This document shows positions 28,593 to 37,976 of a stretch of 64,000 bases of DNA, one piece after another. The stretch lies in contig CANLTN010000004.1 in NCBI GenBank assembly GCA_947494035.1, forward strand, positions 62,001-126,000. The letters are read 5' to 3'. The translations under genes and the position numbers were made by a program. The DNA comes from Pseudovibrio sp947494035. GTDB taxonomy: Bacteria; Pseudomonadota; Alphaproteobacteria; Rhizobiales; Stappiaceae. Position 1 is the first letter of the stretch. The number at the start of each line of letters is the position of its first letter. The notes under the pieces were generated by a model, which worked only from the letters and a program-made list of their open reading frames with translations, had not been told where the DNA came from and searched no databases.

Positions 28593-29232
28593 ACAACGCG
28601 ACCTCGCCAACGACCTCAATCGAAACATCTTTGAAATATGCTTCCAGATTGTCGCGTAGATCCTCAACATTGTCATGAGCGTTCGAGAAGACGCCCTTGC
28701 TGTTGTATATCCCCATCAAATTGCGCGCTGCCCAGTTCGGCTTCTGCCCTTCTCCCAAAATGGTAGAGCCAAACAGGGTTCCACCCTCATTGAGGAGTGG
28801 CTTAAGGTTTTCAAAAACCAGATATTTCTGTTTCATGATCCCCGGCAGGCAATGCAGCACATAGCCCAGATTGATGCTGTCAAACCTGGCTTCTGACCAC
28901 TTAATCGGCTCCATAACATCTGCCTGAATACAGCTCACATTCGCGACCGCAGACCGTTCCTTTGCATAGGCAAGACAATCCTCATTGAGGTCCATCAGCA
29001 CCAGACGTGTATCCGCTGGAAAGCGGCCATGCTCCAGAAAATAGCCACTTCCAGGGCCCACCTCCAGATGATTACCACTCACATTGCAGTTGAAGAAGCT
29101 CAACGTCTTGGCAGTGGGGCACCGCCACAAAAATGTGCTGGAGAACCGCAGAACCAGCAGATCATACATTCGCAGAGTTTTCTGAGAATAGATCCCTGCA
29201 CCTGCTGTTGTGTCTAAATTCTCTTTATTCAT
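28576..29232 (-). CDS. Class I SAM-dependent methyltransferase
   Basis: 218 residues from the ATG at 29232, preceded by GGAG at five bases; the frame is open 24 codons further upstream. The SAM motif is NHLEVGPGSGYFLEHG (about 56-71), followed by LVLMDLNEDCLAYAK, the acidic residue that holds the ribose, and the LNLGYVLHCLPG-like segment (SINLGYVLHCLPG). The layout resembles methyltransferases of small molecules (type 11/12). The substrate is unknown. Confidence 0.87.
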   Translation of the reverse strand: MNKENLDTTAGAGIYSQKTLRMYDLLVLRFSSTFLWRCPTAKTLSFFNCNVSGNHLEVGPGSGYFLEHGRFPADTRLVLMDLNEDCLAYAKERSAVANVSCIQADVMEPIKWSEARFDSINLGYVLHCLPGIMKQKYLVFENLKPLLNEGGTLFGSTILGEGQKPNWAARNLMGIYNSKGVFSNAHDNVEDLRDNLEAYFKDVSIEVVGEVALFKGRV

Positions 29233-29324
29233 TTCTGCTCCAGCCTTTCCAGCCTTGTAGCGCATTTCTCCTGCATCAATGCTCCACTTAGCACAAAAAC
29301 GCAAGAAAACCCTAAGTCACCTAT

Positions 29325-30071
29325 CTAGCGACGACAACCTATAGCTTGTAATAGTCGCTCTTCCAGCTCCTCAGCAGCAACCACATTTGGCCACGTATGC
29401 CGGTACACAGTCTCGCCGGAAAAGAAGTCAGCGCCCTCACGATCAACGCTCACCACCCCCCATTTGGCAGCAGTCACCTTGAAGGTCCGCGAGGCAAAAA
29501 AGCCAATCTCATCGGAGCGCCTGTCATTCATGCGAAGAACCAGATCATGGGCAGTCGCAGCAAGCTTGTCCCGGCCCTCGTCATGAGACAGAACATCCTC
29601 TGCACTTAACAAGTACGCCTTGCCGAAACCACCATTCATGTTCACCCGCTCAACATGGAGCTCGTACCAGTCAAAATCAGCAAAATCCACGTAGAGCTTG
29701 GCCTTGGGGTGCCGCATCAGATAGCGGCTGCGCAGTTCAATACAGCGTTGGTCACCTTTGCCCAGCCGTTCAAACCGGCCAATAACTGTCAGCCGTGGAT
29801 GCGCCAGCGGGTCTCCTTTACCCGGCTCACCGATCAACAAAGACACCCTCTGGTCCTGCTCCAGACACTGCGAGTGGTTGGAAAAGCTGGACGCAAGCAT
29901 AAACGGCGCGCCAATCACATCTGCGGCCACGCCAACGCGGCTGACAATTGGATAGCCAGTCTCCGGCTCCAGCACAGCAAGCGAAGCAAACCGGGCAGAT
30001 CTGATAAGCGTCTTGGCGAGAGAACGTGCTTCATCTGTGGTTTCGCGAATTGGGTCTATCTTCTTTTCCAT
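29325..30071 (-). CDS. HugZ-family heme oxygenase-like / split-barrel flavin-type protein
   Basis: 248 residues from the ATG at 30071, with GAGG five bases before it. The N-terminal split barrel (about 15-165) has the pattern ARFASLAVLEPETGYPIVSRVG (core SLAVLEPETGYPIVSRV), SSFSNHSQCLEQDQRVSLLIG (core NHSQCLEQDQRVSLL) and HPRLTVIGRFERL. The C-terminal domain (about 170-248), with DRRSDEIGFFASRTFKV, is the DUF2470-like part found in HugZ proteins. The family contains heme-degrading enzymes; the heme ligand His is not certain here. No heme uptake genes are near. Confidence 0.8.
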   Translation of the reverse strand: MEKKIDPIRETTDEARSLAKTLIRSARFASLAVLEPETGYPIVSRVGVAADVIGAPFMLASSFSNHSQCLEQDQRVSLLIGEPGKGDPLAHPRLTVIGRFERLGKGDQRCIELRSRYLMRHPKAKLYVDFADFDWYELHVERVNMNGGFGKAYLLSAEDVLSHDEGRDKLAATAHDLVLRMNDRRSDEIGFFASRTFKVTAAKWGVVSVDREGADFFSGETVYRHTWPNVVAAEELEERLLQAIGCRR

Positions 30072-30154
30072 AGCAACCTCACATATCCCCGATCTGAACC
30101 TGCTCAAACTCTAAAATATTGCCTGTCAGCGCGAAAGAGTATTCCCGAAAACTG

Positions 30155-30198
30155 GCCTGCGGTTTTCGAAGAGGACAATCTGTCCCCTTCTGGCAGGC
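30155..30198 (+). other. Nested hairpin in the HugZ-BA14K intergenic region
   Basis: GCCTGC (30155-30160) and GCAGGC (30193-30198) enclose GAAGAGGACA and TGTCCCCTTC, which pair with one mismatch. ACTTTTAAAAG follows. It could be a terminator or RNA structure in the 5' region of the BA14K gene. Confidence 0.4.
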
Positions 30199-30386
30199 AC
30201 TTTTAAAAGCCCTCTCGAAAACAACTTTTTTGAGATTTTTATCTACACTTAACACATTGATATAAAACGGATTTCAGCCACATTTATTTAGATGAACAGA
30301 AGATGAATAGCACCCTCAAAGAAGGTTCAGCCCGCAAATGGTTAATTAGCATCAACAAACACGCAATACTATTTACGGAGACGAAA

Positions 30387-30869
30387 ATGGCTAAAGCATC
30401 AGCAGTAATTTCAGTAGCGCTTGCAGGGGCAATGATGTTGCCAGTCGTTTCTGCAGCTCAGGCAGGTCCAAAGCGCGGCGATTATATTGAACACAACACC
30501 TACGTTCAAAACCACTACTACAAGAAGAACAAACGTCAGGCGAGAAAGCACAGAAGAAGCGGTATCAATGGCGGTCAGGCAGCTGCTATCGGTGTAATGG
30601 GTCTGGCAACCGGCCTTATCATCGGGAATGCAGTAAGACCACAACCTCAGTACATTGCTCCGCCAGCTCCGGCATACCGCCCGCCAGTACCTGCATATCG
30701 TCCACCAGTAGTGGTGCACCAGCCCGCACCTGTCTATCGTGCTCCGGTTGCAGCTCCGGCTCCGTGGTCACCGGCATGGTACTCATACTGCACCAGCAAA
30801 TACAGAAGCTTCAATCCAAGCACTGGCACCTATCGCACCTACTCTGGCAAAGACCGTTTTTGCCAGTGA
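30387..30869 (+). CDS. BA14K-family secreted protein
   Basis: 160 residues from the ATG at 30387, with GGAG six bases upstream; the frame runs further upstream without a ribosome site. A signal peptide (about 1-24, ending SAAQA) is followed by a basic stretch, a membrane-like glycine segment (about 65-82) and a Pro/Ala/Tyr-rich repeat of PAYRPPV units. The C-terminus is the BA14K domain, recognisable by WYSYCTSKYRSFNPSTGTY. The family is an alphaproteobacterial surface protein; Brucella BA14K is immunoreactive and lectin-like. A terminator follows. Confidence 0.88.
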   Translation: MAKASAVISVALAGAMMLPVVSAAQAGPKRGDYIEHNTYVQNHYYKKNKRQARKHRRSGINGGQAAAIGVMGLATGLIIGNAVRPQPQYIAPPAPAYRPPVPAYRPPVVVHQPAPVYRAPVAAPAPWSPAWYSYCTSKYRSFNPSTGTYRTYSGKDRFCQ

Positions 30870-30889
30870 TCCCTTGACCCCAGGTGTCG

Positions 30890-30937
30890 CCCACCTGAAA
30901 GAGACAATGCCCAGTTTCTTTCAGGTGGGTTTGTTAT
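30890..30937 (+). terminator. Terminator of the BA14K gene
   Basis: CCCACCTGAAA (30890-30900) pairs with TTTCAGGTGGG (30919-30929), a perfect 11-bp stem, then TTTGTTATT. Confidence 0.85.
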
Positions 30938-31015
30938 TGCAAAACTCATTTAAGAACCGCCGGGTTTATGGAGTGATATTGCAGTAAAGTCAGACAGATT
31001 TGAAGACAAACGGGC

Positions 31016-31834
31016 CTACCTGCAAATGCTACGCGCACAGCCTTTCCCATGGCATGCAAGATCGAAGTGAAAGTGATCCCGGTGATATCGATCCGCTTCG
31101 GGTCCCAGCACCGTTTTAAAGTTCTCACATGCGCCTTTGTGCAGACTGCGCAAAAATCGCTTATCAGCAGCTGAACCATTCCAACCCTTCAAAACAGTCA
31201 CTTCCCGTCCATTTGAAAGAGTGAAGCTTACAATATCGACTGCATTACCCTTGCCATGCTCGGACAACTTCGCGCCTTTCACATTATTGCGCCCACGACA
31301 GACATATCCGGCAGCGGTACGAATACTCGTAATTGAAGCACGAAACTCCTTGCGAGCCGCTGGCATAGCAACTTGCTGCACCCAGCGATCCAGTTGCTGG
31401 GCCACTTTACACTCAACTTGAACCGCCGAGTTCAAAGCAACCTTCTGTCGCCTGCCACCAACCGAGCTCAGGGTCACAGGTTGCTTCATCCCACATGCCC
31501 CAGGGCCATTGACCCTCTTAACAATATTCACGCGCATCCCGCGTAGTGCACAGCCTCTTCCGAAGCGCACCGGCACAAAGTCCCCTTGTGCTGCGCTATC
31601 CGCCGCATCAAGAGCTAGAGATCTGACGAGGGGTTGCTGCGGGTATTCGAAACTTCCATCTATCTCAGGAGGGGGTGAGAGAGGCAACAACGTTGTCCCA
31701 CTGTCAGAATTGAGTAGCTTCGGTGTCGGTATAGTCTCAGCGCCAACTTGTGCGGCACCGATACACATGCCGACAAACACAGCTGCAGGCAAAATTCTTC
31801 GAGCAGCTTTGCTGCCATTCTTCAGATTCAGCAT
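31016..31834 (-). CDS. Extensin-like C-terminal domain protein, exported
   Basis: 272 residues with an export signal (about 1-31, ending GAQVGAE). A short proline-rich stretch (LLPLSPPPE) follows. The extensin-like domain occupies about 85-272, with GMRVNIVKRVNGPGACGMKQPV (core VNGPGACGMKQPVTL), the SEHGKGNAVDI motif with the His/Asp pair, and the YHRDHFHFDLA ending with metal-type histidines. The arrangement resembles D,D-peptidase-like metal sites, so action on the cell envelope is plausible but unproven. Confidence 0.87.
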   Translation of the reverse strand: MLNLKNGSKAARRILPAAVFVGMCIGAAQVGAETIPTPKLLNSDSGTTLLPLSPPPEIDGSFEYPQQPLVRSLALDAADSAAQGDFVPVRFGRGCALRGMRVNIVKRVNGPGACGMKQPVTLSSVGGRRQKVALNSAVQVECKVAQQLDRWVQQVAMPAARKEFRASITSIRTAAGYVCRGRNNVKGAKLSEHGKGNAVDIVSFTLSNGREVTVLKGWNGSAADKRFLRSLHKGACENFKTVLGPEADRYHRDHFHFDLACHGKGCARSICR

Positions 31835-32224
31835 GAAATCCCCGTTTTGAACAGCTTAAAGGAGGGCCTTACCCTAGGTGCGATGCTGAATATTTCTGGA
31901 TTAAGGCAACAAACTGCGCGGCGACCCGAACTATCCACGCCCAATTCACAAACGGGGAAAAACATATCACAAACCCGTTATTTTTCACTGGGCGACAAAA
32001 ATTCTCCATATTGATTTGACTTGAAAAACGCAACGCTCCCCTTGGTCATTTGTAAATTGAACGGAGTACAATCTCTCGCTGTGCCCATATTTTTTGCAGC
32101 AGTATTTTTCAGCAGTCACAAGGTGTTTTCTAGCAGCACGCCAAAAAATGGCATTTTTTTGCTTCCTAAGGTGGAACCTCTCACATAAGCTACAACCAGC
32201 TAGTGAGTAACGGGAGAAAGATCC
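31835..32224. other. Intergenic region between the extensin-like gene and a small membrane gene
   Basis: AT-rich. TTGACT near 32018 could be a -35 box. GCCA-AAAAA-TGGC followed by ATTTTTTT near 32140-32163 resembles a weak terminator, so a short RNA between the two is possible. No reading frame is convincing here. Confidence 0.35.
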
Positions 32225-32308
32225 ATGACTGTCACACGAAGCTTTAACGCCTTGGCAATCACATTTGCATTTGCATTTGTAGCAGCTATCGTGATCGGCC
32301 TGCTGTAA
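32225..32308 (+). CDS. Small single-span membrane protein (27 residues)
   Basis: ATG at 32225 with GGGAGAAAG eight bases upstream. The product is MTVTRSFNALA followed by a hydrophobic run that ends IVIGLL just before TAA. It has a short basic start and one membrane helix, like many small bacterial membrane peptides that bind larger complexes. No family is recognised. The clear ribosome site and helix support it. It is single, between the extensin-like and azoreductase genes. Confidence 0.55.
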   Translation: MTVTRSFNALAITFAFAFVAAIVIGLL

Positions 32309-32382
32309 TCCCCTCCCCCATGCTAACCAAGTCCTTCAAATAACAAAAAAGAAGGCACACCTTCATAAGATGCAAAAAGAAA

Positions 32383-32404
32383 CCCACCTTGTTTCCAAGG
32401 TGGG
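32383..32404 (-). terminator. Terminator of the azoreductase gene
   Basis: CCCACCTTG and CAAGGTGGG form a perfect 9-bp stem with a four-base loop. On the minus strand TTTCTTTTT follows. Confidence 0.85.
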
Positions 32405-32435
32405 CTCCAGATGAGACATTGGCTTATGCGGGCAA

Positions 32436-33032
32436 TCAGGCAGCCACAGCGGTCAATCCTGCCATTGTGCTCTGCGCCTGTGCAATTGCACCGTCCCGGT
32501 CTACTGAAACACCCTCTGCTGCAATAACTTCCACATCAGTCACGCCAACAAAACCGAGCACCTGCTTGAGGTAAGGCACAGCAAAGTCCGCCTGAGAGCC
32601 AACCGGCACACCGCCAGCTGCTGCGACGATATAGGCTTTCTTGCCCTTCAGCATGCCTTCCGGACCGTATTCTGTGTAGTTGAAGGTCACACCTACACGT
32701 GCAATCTGGTCAACCCACGCTTTCAGAACGGCAGGCACAGAGAAGTTGTAAATCGGTGCGCCAATAACCAGTACATCTGCATCTTTCAGTTCAGCAATGA
32801 GCGTATCAGACAGGGAAAGTCCCTCTTTCTGCTCCTCACTGCGCTGCTCTGCCGGCGTATAGGCAGCACCAATCCAAGCTTCATTGATAAATGAAATCGG
32901 TGTGTTCAAATCGCGCTCAACCACGGTGTCACCAGCATTAGAGATCTTGGCAGCAAGCTCATCCGCAAGCTGGCGGGTCACAGAGGTCGAGGTCGCAGCT
33001 GAGCTGTGGATCTTCAAAATTGTCTTTTTCAT
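32436..33032 (-). CDS. azoR: FMN-dependent NADH:quinone oxidoreductase / azoreductase
   Basis: 198-residue flavodoxin-like protein. It opens KTILKIHSSAATSTSVTRQL (core HSSAATSTSVTRQL), the FMN phosphate loop of AzoR proteins, and continues with IGAPIYNFSVPAVLKAWVDQ (core APIYNFSVPAVLKAW), which contacts the flavin ring, and AAAGGVPVG. It reduces quinones or azo compounds with NADH and gives protection from electrophiles. It is a single gene with a terminator; no regulator is adjacent. Confidence 0.94.
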   Translation of the reverse strand: MKKTILKIHSSAATSTSVTRQLADELAAKISNAGDTVVERDLNTPISFINEAWIGAAYTPAEQRSEEQKEGLSLSDTLIAELKDADVLVIGAPIYNFSVPAVLKAWVDQIARVGVTFNYTEYGPEGMLKGKKAYIVAAAGGVPVGSQADFAVPYLKQVLGFVGVTDVEVIAAEGVSVDRDGAIAQAQSTMAGLTAVAA

Positions 33033-33167
33033 CGGTCATTTCCTGTGCCCCTATCCAGGAGCTTATTGTTTCCTAAGGGACATACATAATCGAAAGTAAG
33101 CGAATGATTAGATCATAAATTGGAAACAGTCTTTGCACGCTTTATCGACAATCCCACCAACAAAAAA

Positions 33168-33191
33168 GGGCTGCGAAATCCTCCGCAGCCC
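33168..33191 (-). terminator. Terminator of the metH operon
   Basis: GGGCTGCG (33168-33175) and CGCAGCCC (33184-33191) form a perfect 8-bp stem. On the minus strand TTTTTTG follows. It is 26 bp beyond the metH stop. Confidence 0.88.
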
Positions 33192-33216
33192 TGTTTTACG
33201 TCAATGTATCAGCCAG

Positions 33217-36200
33217 TTACTCGGCAGCTTCCCGAGGTTTAGGGTCATAGTTCAGGATTGGCGCTAGCCAACGTTCTGCAAGCTCAATGTCCCAGCCCTT
33301 ACGGTCTGCATAATCTTGCACCTGATCACGCTCGATCTTGCCTACACCAAAGTAATAGCTCTCCGGATGTGAGAAGTAGAAACCGGACACGGCAGATCCC
33401 GGCCACATCGCATAACTGTCTGTCAGCACGATACCGGCCTGCTTTTCCGCATCAAGCAGCTGCCAAAGGGTGCCCTTCTCGGTGTGGTCTGGCTGGGCCG
33501 GATACCCCGGAGCAGGACGAATACCGTCATAGCGCTCTGCAATCAGCTGCTCTCTGGTCAACGCTTCATCCGGAGCATAGCCCCAGTACTCTGTGCGAAC
33601 CAGATGGTGCATACACTCGGCAAAAGCTTCCGCCAAACGGTCAGCAAGCGCCTGACAGAGGATCTTGTTGTAGTCATCGCCCGCATCCTCATAGCGTTTG
33701 ACCAACACTTCCTCACCGATACCAGCGGTAACCGCAAAGCCGCCAATATAATCAGGAACACCGCTATCGGCAGGAGCAATAAAGTCCGCAAGCGCCACGT
33801 TATGCCGCTTGGAAGAGGACCGGTCCATCTGCTGACGAAGCGTATAAAGGCGCGTCAGTTCTTCGTTGCGGTTGTCATCCGTGTAAAGCACCAGATCATC
33901 ACCATCGCGCGCGCAAGGCCAGAACCCGATCACCGCACTCGCTTTCAGCAGATCACCATCAACGATTTCCTTGAGCATCTGCTGCGCATCGTTATAAAGC
34001 GCCTGCGCCGCAGGGCCGTACCGATCATCCTCCAGCACCGCCGGAAACGTTCCTTTCAGTTCCCACGTCGCAAAGAATGGGGTCCAGTCAATGTAGTCAA
34101 CCAACTTGGCCACAGGGAAGTCCGTGAAGGACTTGGTGCCAAGGAAACTAGGCTTTTTGGGCTTGTAGTCGTCAAAGCTTGGATTGAACCCGTTCGCACG
34201 CGCACTTGCTATGGTCGAACGCACCTTCTTCTTCTGCGCTGCGGCATGTTTTGCAGCCACATCAATGTATTCAACGCGCGTTTTCTCGTAGATTTCCTCA
34301 CGCCCGCCTTCTGACACCAGGCGAGACGCAACACCCACCGCACGTCCTGCATCGGTGACATAAATCGCCTGCCCCTTGGCATAGTTCGGATGGATCTTGA
34401 CCGCCGTATGAATACGAGATGTGGTCGCCCCGCCAATCAGCAGCGGAATATCAAGCCCCTCGCGTTCCATCTCAGCAGCCACATGGCACATTTCATCCAG
34501 TGACGGTGTGATCAGGCCGGACAAGCCGATCATATCCACCTTCTGCGTTTTCGCTTCCTCAAGGATCTTTGCAGTCGGCACCATCACCCCAAGGTCGATC
34601 ACCTCGAAGTTGTTACACTGCAAAACAACGCCCACAATGTTCTTGCCGATATCGTGCACGTCACCTTTTACGGTCGCCATCAGGATCTTACCGTTTGAAG
34701 AGTTTTGATCCAACCCGCTGCGCCGTTTCTCCTCTTCAAGGTACGGCAACAGATAAGCAACCGCCGCCTTCATCACGCGGGCAGATTTCACCACCTGCGG
34801 CAGGAACATCTTACCAGCACCAAACAGATCACCCACCACGTTCATGCCGTCCATCAACGGACCTTCAATCACGTGCAGCGGACGCTCAAAATTCTGGCGC
34901 GCTTCCTCAGTATCTTCAATGATAAAGTCACCGATACCATGAACCAGCGAATGCTCGAGACGCTTCTCGAAGCTGCCTTCACGCCAGCGCAGATCAACCT
35001 CACGCTTTTTGCCGCCAGGACCTTTAAACTTGTCCGCAGCATCCAACATGCGATCAGTGGAGTCAGAGCGCCGGTTCAGCACCACATCTTCACAAAGCTC
35101 ACGCAGCTCTTCCGGCAAGTCATCATAAACCGCCAGCTGACCCGCATTCACGATGCCCATGTCCAGACCCGCCTGAATGGCATGGTACAGGAACACAGAG
35201 TGCATTGCCTCACGTACCGGTTCGTTTCCACGGAAGGAGAACGACAGGTTCGAAACACCGCCAGAGATATGCGCATGAGGAAGGTTCTGAGAAATCCAGC
35301 GTGTCGCCTCAATGAAGTCCACGCCGTAGTTGTCGTGCTCTTCAATACCCGTTGCCACCGCAAAGATGTTCGGATCGAAGATGATGTCTTCTGGTGGGAA
35401 ACCAACCTTATCGACCAGAATGTCGTAGGAGCGCTTACAAATCTCGGTCTTGCGCTGCTGTGTATCCGCCTGACCGGTTTCGTCAAACGCCATCACAACA
35501 ACCGCAGCCCCATACCGGCGGACCAGCTTGGCGTGCTCGATAAAGCTCTCTTCGCCTTCTTTCAGGGAGATAGAGTTCACCACCGCCTTACCCTGAACGC
35601 ACTTCAGACCAGCCTCGATCACAGTCCACTTGGAACTGTCGATCATGACAGGAACTTTCGCAATATCCGGCTCTGCCGCAATCAGGTTCAGGAAGGTGAC
35701 CATGGCTTCTTCACTTTCCAGAAGCCCCTCGTCCATGTTGATATCAATAATCTGGGCACCGTTCTCCACCTGAGAGCGGGCCACCTCCAGCGCTGCATCG
35801 TAATCGTCATTTTTGATGAGCTTACGAAAGCGCGCAGAACCGGTCACGTTGGTCCGTTCACCCACGTTCACAAAGTTCACATCCTTGGTGAAGGTAAACG
35901 GCTCAAGACCAGACAGGCGCATCAGGCGCGGAACTTCCGGCAGAGAACGTGGTGGCAAGCCTTCAACCGCATCAGCAATCGCTTTGATATGGTCTGGCGT
36001 CGTACCGCAACACCCGCCAACCACGTTCACAAGGCCGGATTCTGCAAACTCTTTCAACAACCCGGCCATGTATTCCGGGCTCTCGTCATACTCGCCAAAT
36101 TCGTTTGGCAGACCAGCGTTTGGATAGGCACAGACAAGCGTTTCAGCAATACGGGAAATCTCATCAATATGAGCGCGCATTTCCTTTGCGCCCAGTGCAC

Positions 36201-36963
36201 AATTCAAACCAATGGTAAACGGCTGTGCATGACGAACAGAGTTCCAGAACGCTTCCGGCGTCTGACCGGTAAGCGTACGTCCGGACAAGTCAGTAATCGT
36301 TCCGGAGATCATCACCGGCAGCTTGATCCCCTTCTCCTCAAACACCTCATCAATCGCGAACAAAGCCGCTTTTGCGTTCAGTGTATCGAAGATCGTCTCA
36401 ACAAGGATCAGGTCAGACCCACCATCAACCAGACCGCGCGTGGCTTCAGCATAGGCATCCTTCAGCTCATCAAAGGAAACAGCACGAAAGCCCGGATTAT
36501 TCACATCCGGAGAAATGGAAGCTGTCCGGTTGGTTGGCCCAAGTCCACCAGCCACAAAACGGCGGCGCGAAGGATCAATCGCCTTCATCTGCTCCACAGC
36601 CTCACAACAAAGACGGGCGCCGTCCCTGTTCAGCTCATAGACAATGCTCTCCATCCCGTAGTCAGCTTGCGCGATGGAGGTGGAGGAAAACGTATTGGTC
36701 TCGATAATATCCGCACCCGCCTTCAGATACTGAAGGTGAATATCGCGAATATCATCCGGCTGGGTCAGGATCAAAAGGTCATTGTTCCCTTTCAGGTCCT
36801 GCTTCCAGTCCTTGAATCGCTCGCCTCTGAACTGAGCTTCATCGAGCTTAAGATTCTGGATCATAGTTCCCATGGCGCCATCAAGAACAAGGATACGCTC
36901 CTTGGCGGCTGCTTCTAGGGCTGCAAAAATGTCCGAACCGGTCTTTTTCACCTGCAAACTCAT
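33217..36963 (-). CDS. metH: Cobalamin-dependent methionine synthase
   Basis: 1248 residues, the full length of the four-module enzyme. In order: the homocysteine-binding module with its zinc cysteines (GLNCALG and VGGCCGTTPDHI), the pterin-binding module starting near FVNVGERTNVTGSARF, the B12-binding module with DVHDIGKNIVGVVL (His as lower cobalt ligand), and the C-terminal SAM-dependent reactivation module ending in a region with SGFYFSHPESYYFGVGKI (core FSHPESYYFGVGKI). It makes methionine from homocysteine and methyltetrahydrofolate. It is 90 bp after metF in one operon headed by an ArsR-type regulator. Confidence 0.98.
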   Translation of the reverse strand: MSLQVKKTGSDIFAALEAAAKERILVLDGAMGTMIQNLKLDEAQFRGERFKDWKQDLKGNNDLLILTQPDDIRDIHLQYLKAGADIIETNTFSSTSIAQADYGMESIVYELNRDGARLCCEAVEQMKAIDPSRRRFVAGGLGPTNRTASISPDVNNPGFRAVSFDELKDAYAEATRGLVDGGSDLILVETIFDTLNAKAALFAIDEVFEEKGIKLPVMISGTITDLSGRTLTGQTPEAFWNSVRHAQPFTIGLNCALGAKEMRAHIDEISRIAETLVCAYPNAGLPNEFGEYDESPEYMAGLLKEFAESGLVNVVGGCCGTTPDHIKAIADAVEGLPPRSLPEVPRLMRLSGLEPFTFTKDVNFVNVGERTNVTGSARFRKLIKNDDYDAALEVARSQVENGAQIIDINMDEGLLESEEAMVTFLNLIAAEPDIAKVPVMIDSSKWTVIEAGLKCVQGKAVVNSISLKEGEESFIEHAKLVRRYGAAVVVMAFDETGQADTQQRKTEICKRSYDILVDKVGFPPEDIIFDPNIFAVATGIEEHDNYGVDFIEATRWISQNLPHAHISGGVSNLSFSFRGNEPVREAMHSVFLYHAIQAGLDMGIVNAGQLAVYDDLPEELRELCEDVVLNRRSDSTDRMLDAADKFKGPGGKKREVDLRWREGSFEKRLEHSLVHGIGDFIIEDTEEARQNFERPLHVIEGPLMDGMNVVGDLFGAGKMFLPQVVKSARVMKAAVAYLLPYLEEEKRRSGLDQNSSNGKILMATVKGDVHDIGKNIVGVVLQCNNFEVIDLGVMVPTAKILEEAKTQKVDMIGLSGLITPSLDEMCHVAAEMEREGLDIPLLIGGATTSRIHTAVKIHPNYAKGQAIYVTDAGRAVGVASRLVSEGGREEIYEKTRVEYIDVAAKHAAAQKKKVRSTIASARANGFNPSFDDYKPKKPSFLGTKSFTDFPVAKLVDYIDWTPFFATWELKGTFPAVLEDDRYGPAAQALYNDAQQMLKEIVDGDLLKASAVIGFWPCARDGDDLVLYTDDNRNEELTRLYTLRQQMDRSSSKRHNVALADFIAPADSGVPDYIGGFAVTAGIGEEVLVKRYEDAGDDYNKILCQALADRLAEAFAECMHHLVRTEYWGYAPDEALTREQLIAERYDGIRPAPGYPAQPDHTEKGTLWQLLDAEKQAGIVLTDSYAMWPGSAVSGFYFSHPESYYFGVGKIERDQVQDYADRKGWDIELAERWLAPILNYDPKPREAAE

Positions 36964-37053
36964 GGGATCCGATCTTTTCTAATACTTTACTTTGTCCGGG
37001 TCACGACTTGGGTCGCAACCCGTTTAAGGTGTCTGTGTAGGTGTGGAGTGGTT

Positions 37054-37974
37054 TCAGGCAGCAACAGATGCTTTTGCATCCTGTTTTCCGCGAAGACCGA
37101 GCATGTGGCAGATTGCGTAAACAAGGTCCGCTTTGTTCATGGTGTAAAAGTGGAAGTCCTCAACACCATCATCCGCAAGGCTCATCACCTGCTCCGCTGC
37201 CACCGCCGCAGCAACCAGTTCACGGGTGCGAGGGTCATCATCCAGACCATCGAACCGGTGCGCCAGCCAACCGGGAACAGAGGCACCGGTCTTGCAGGCA
37301 AATCCGGAAATACCCTTGAAGCTGGTAACAGGCACAATGCCCGGAATAATCGGGATGCTGATACCAGCAGCCCGAACCCGGTCCACATAGCGGAAGTAGT
37401 GATCATTATCGAAGAAGAACTGCGTGATCGCACGGGTCGCCCCCGCATCCACTTTCGCCTTGAGCACATCCAGTTCAGTTGACCAGCTTGGGGATTCCGG
37501 ATGTTTTTCCGGATAGGCGGAAACGGAAACTTCAAAGTCTCCGATGGACCGAATGGAAGCAACCAGTTCAGCAGTAGACTGATATCCCCCCTCGTGCGGC
37601 ACATATTTCTCGCCAACACCTTCTGCCGGGTCGCCACGCAGCGCCACAATATGCCGAACGCCAGCGTCCCAGTAAGAGCGAATGACCTCATTCACTTCTT
37701 CCTTGGTTGCGTCAACACATGTCAGGTGTGCAGCAGGCTTTAGGGTTGTCTCATTCACAATACGGGAAACCGTAGAGTGAGTACGTTCACGGGTCGATCC
37801 GCCAGCACCATAAGTGACGGAAACAAAGCTTGGAGCCAGTGGTTCGAGCCGTTTGACCGACGACCAAAGCTGTTGCTCCATCTTCTCGCTCTTCGGAGGA
37901 AAGAACTCGAAGGAAACGGAGATGTCAGAGGCTCCATTGAGCCTGAAACGGCGGTCGATACTATGTTCGCTCAT
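37054..37974 (-). CDS. metF: 5,10-methylenetetrahydrofolate reductase
   Basis: 306-residue FAD enzyme that makes the 5-methyltetrahydrofolate used by MetH. It has the typical start VSFEFFPPKSEKM, then SVTYGAGGSTRERTHSTV (core TYGAGGSTRERTH), HIVALRGDPAEG, and the ITQFFFDNDHYF and PIIPGIVPV motifs. The gene follows the ArsR-methyltransferase regulator by two bases and precedes metH. Confidence 0.97.
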   Translation of the reverse strand: MSEHSIDRRFRLNGASDISVSFEFFPPKSEKMEQQLWSSVKRLEPLAPSFVSVTYGAGGSTRERTHSTVSRIVNETTLKPAAHLTCVDATKEEVNEVIRSYWDAGVRHIVALRGDPAEGVGEKYVPHEGGYQSTAELVASIRSIGDFEVSVSAYPEKHPESPSWSTELDVLKAKVDAGATRAITQFFFDNDHYFRYVDRVRAAGISIPIIPGIVPVTSFKGISGFACKTGASVPGWLAHRFDGLDDDPRTRELVAAAVAAEQVMSLADDGVEDFHFYTMNKADLVYAICHMLGLRGKQDAKASVAA

Positions 37975-37976
37975 AG

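Noticed and set aside
34705..36918. A 737-codon open frame on the plus strand
   Set aside because: It is antisense to metH, whose full-length conserved modules are certain; the product has no domain and is rich in His and Arg, typical of a reverse-strand shadow.
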